DNA of 64,000 bases. Source: Neolewinella antarctica. GTDB lineage: Bacteria > Bacteroidota > Bacteroidia > Chitinophagales > Saprospiraceae. Position 1 is the first letter of the stretch. Every line of letters starts with the position of its first letter. The DNA lies in NCBI RefSeq assembly GCF_011927835.1, contig NZ_JAATJH010000001.1, forward strand, positions 449,104 through 513,103, written 5' to 3'. The notes beneath the pieces are model-generated. The model searched no databases. It was given only the letters and a program-made list of their open reading frames with translations, and was not told where the DNA came from. Below, piece after piece: positions 62,809 through 64,000 of this stretch. The position numbers and the translations under genes are program-made.

Positions 62809-63594
62809 CTAGGTGTTTTTCCCTTCGTCCCGCAAAGCCCGCACTTCCATAATCAATGCATCCACTTTAGCCTCTAACTCTTTGTTGTTGTCCATCATCA
62901 TCTCGTCGATGAACACGGCATTGGCCAGGCTTAGTCCGAAGATTCCGCCCAGCACGACAACCACGACGAAGTAAAACCGCGTCAGCCCGATCATCGTATC
63001 CGACATCGGCGCGTCCGGATTATTGGTGATGGCGGCGGGAATCTCGTTCCATCCTTCCAGCGTAAACATCTGAAAAATACTGTAGATACTTACCAGCGGG
63101 TTGCCGAAGTACTCCGGCGCAATCCTGGCGTAAAAGTGGCAGGTGAGGATGGCCAGCATGAAGTTGAGGAACACGAGTGCCGCGAGCACGAAAATAGACG
63201 CTTTAATCGCCCGGCCGAGCCCCATCACGACCTGCTCGATGTTGGGGATGAACCGTAAAAACCGCACCAGGCGCACCAACCGGAACAGCCGCAACAATAT
63301 CAGCAAATTTGCCCCTTCCGGGACGGACATGAACGGCTCCGCAAATACGGGAAGACTACCGGCAACGATGATGAAGTCGAACCGATTCCAGGCCCCGGCA
63401 AAAAAGGTCTTTGGCTTCAGCACGGATAGCTTCACGATTAGTTCCACCACAAAAAACAGCAAGAAAAGCTGGTCCAGCAGTACGAGCCAGAAGTTGTTGC
63501 GCAACGACGGGAAGTAAAGCGCGAAGATGACCGCGGCGTTGAGGATGATGGCTACCAGCACGGCCCGTTCGTTGAGGAATAGTCGCTTTAGCAT
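62809..63594 (-). CDS. Bacterial voltage-gated sodium-type channel (NaChBac family)
   Basis: 261 residues, one six-helix domain. S1-S3 precede the S4 voltage sensor LLRLFRLVRLVRFLRFIPN with Arg every third position; S5, the pore loop FQMFTLEGWNEIPAAI and S6 (FYFVVVVVLGGIFGLSLANAVFIDEM) follow, with a C-terminal coiled coil (NKELEAKVDALIMEVRALRDEG) for tetramer formation. The filter is TLEGW, where NaChBac has TLESW; the Gly at that place recalls eukaryotic calcium-channel repeats. Ion selectivity is therefore open. Confidence 0.88.
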   Translation of the reverse strand: MLKRLFLNERAVLVAIILNAAVIFALYFPSLRNNFWLVLLDQLFLLFFVVELIVKLSVLKPKTFFAGAWNRFDFIIVAGSLPVFAEPFMSVPEGANLLILLRLFRLVRLVRFLRFIPNIEQVVMGLGRAIKASIFVLAALVFLNFMLAILTCHFYARIAPEYFGNPLVSIYSIFQMFTLEGWNEIPAAITNNPDAPMSDTMIGLTRFYFVVVVVLGGIFGLSLANAVFIDEMMMDNNKELEAKVDALIMEVRALRDEGKNT

Positions 63595-63782
63595 GAAGGG
63601 AACTTGGTCTGGTGGTTCGGTGGTCTGGTAGTCTCGGGGCGGCTCAGCGCCGGGCGAAGGTAATTATCACTCGGTGGTTGCTCCGTGCACTCGGTAATAA
63701 ATTGATCGGGGTTCACCACGAAGCAACTGACGGCTGGGCTGCAAATGAACTGAGCCTGGTGAAGAGACTTCCTGACGTGCCT

Positions 63783-63790
63783 TATCTTTA
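63783..63790 (+). promoter_or_regulatory. -7 box of the last gene, leaderless
   Basis: TATCTTTA, four bases before the ATG at 63795. Confidence 0.5.
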
Positions 63791-63794
63791 AGCA

Positions 63795-64000
63795 ATGGAA
63801 GCGATCATCGATTATTTTACGAACATCCCCAGTAGCCACCGCACCCTGTTGCTCGTAGGCGGAATTACGGTCTTCTGGCTACTCGAAAGCGCCCTACCCT
63901 TATTCACGCACGAATACACGAAATGGAAGCACGCCGGGATCAACTTCTTTTTCACCTTCACGACGATCCTGGTCAATTTTTTCCTGGCCTTTATTCTCGT
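63795..64000 (+). CDS. Sterol desaturase/fatty acid hydroxylase-like protein (5' part)
   Basis: 68 residues to the window edge. LLLVGGITVFWLLESALPLF and a second helix INFFFTFTTILVNFFLAFI, with HEYTKWKHAG between, resemble the N-terminus of the fatty acid hydroxylase superfamily in Bacteroidota. The His clusters that bind iron lie beyond the window, so the call is tentative. Confidence 0.55.
   Translation, partial: MEAIIDYFTNIPSSHRTLLLVGGITVFWLLESALPLFTHEYTKWKHAGINFFFTFTTILVNFFLAFIL

Overview
The window looks like a chromosomal segment of a Bacteroidota bacterium. The evidence is SusC/SusD-type outer-membrane proteins, a hybrid two-component regulator, type IX secretion (T9SS) C-terminal sorting domains, promoters with TAnnTTTG -7 boxes and almost no Shine-Dalgarno sites. 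The moderately high G+C and the gene families fit Saprospiria (Lewinella-like); that finer placement is inference. No rRNA, tRNA, CRISPR array, insertion sequence or prophage was seen.

Layout. 1-1.1 kb: 5' part of a BtuB-like TonB receptor behind a cobalamin riboswitch (minus). 1.3-3.3 kb: SPFH protein plus an NAD-kinase-like protein. 3.7-10.6 kb: a PLP enzyme, a quinone-reductase-like MDR protein, a small membrane protein, an FG-GAP/T9SS surface protein, a decayed DUF6090-like gene and a lipoprotein. 11.1-14.2 kb: an unrecognised protein, a polytopic membrane protein, a LiaS/NarX-type histidine kinase and a NarL-type regulator. 14.7-17.0 kb: an A+T-richer MBOAT acyltransferase/SGNH pair. 17.5-18.7 kb: three small DoxX-like proteins. 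19.2-43.4 kb: a pectin/rhamnogalacturonan-type polysaccharide utilisation region with two GH105-like hydrolases, two GH28 enzymes, SusC/SusD, a sulfatase, an HTCS regulator, a T9SS beta-helix protein and a second TonB receptor; susC and the sulfatase carry in-frame stops. 43.7-57.2 kb: housekeeping genes (fumarylacetoacetase, a second SPFH gene with a NadR-like kinase, TPR and TPR-AAA proteins, CcsA-like protein, oligopeptidase B, LptF/G-like permease, PAP2 phosphatase, saccharopine-dehydrogenase-like enzyme). 57.4-62.7 kb: trpL-trpE-trpG-trpB-trpA-miaA on the minus strand, with a leader peptide and terminator typical of transcription attenuation. 62.8-64 kb: a bacterial voltage-gated sodium-type channel and the start of a sterol-desaturase-like gene.

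Non-coding structure is the most unusual part. An 18-bp motif, GCACCCGCGACCGCGCCC, occurs about 16 times on both strands, mostly just outside genes; at two promoters it fills the space between the -33 and -7 boxes, and it also lies inside coding sequence, where fahA and miaA share 30 identical in-frame bases around it. A second motif (TTTYGGATGAGTAATAA), a palindrome TCCCGATAGCTATCGGGA (one copy inside the HTCS gene), a CACAAACACAAAA hairpin family and a 38-bp tandem repeat are also present. Several genes (ccsA-like, fahA, trpL, the PAP2 gene, the last gene) have a -7 box 4-5 nt before the ATG, predicting leaderless mRNAs.
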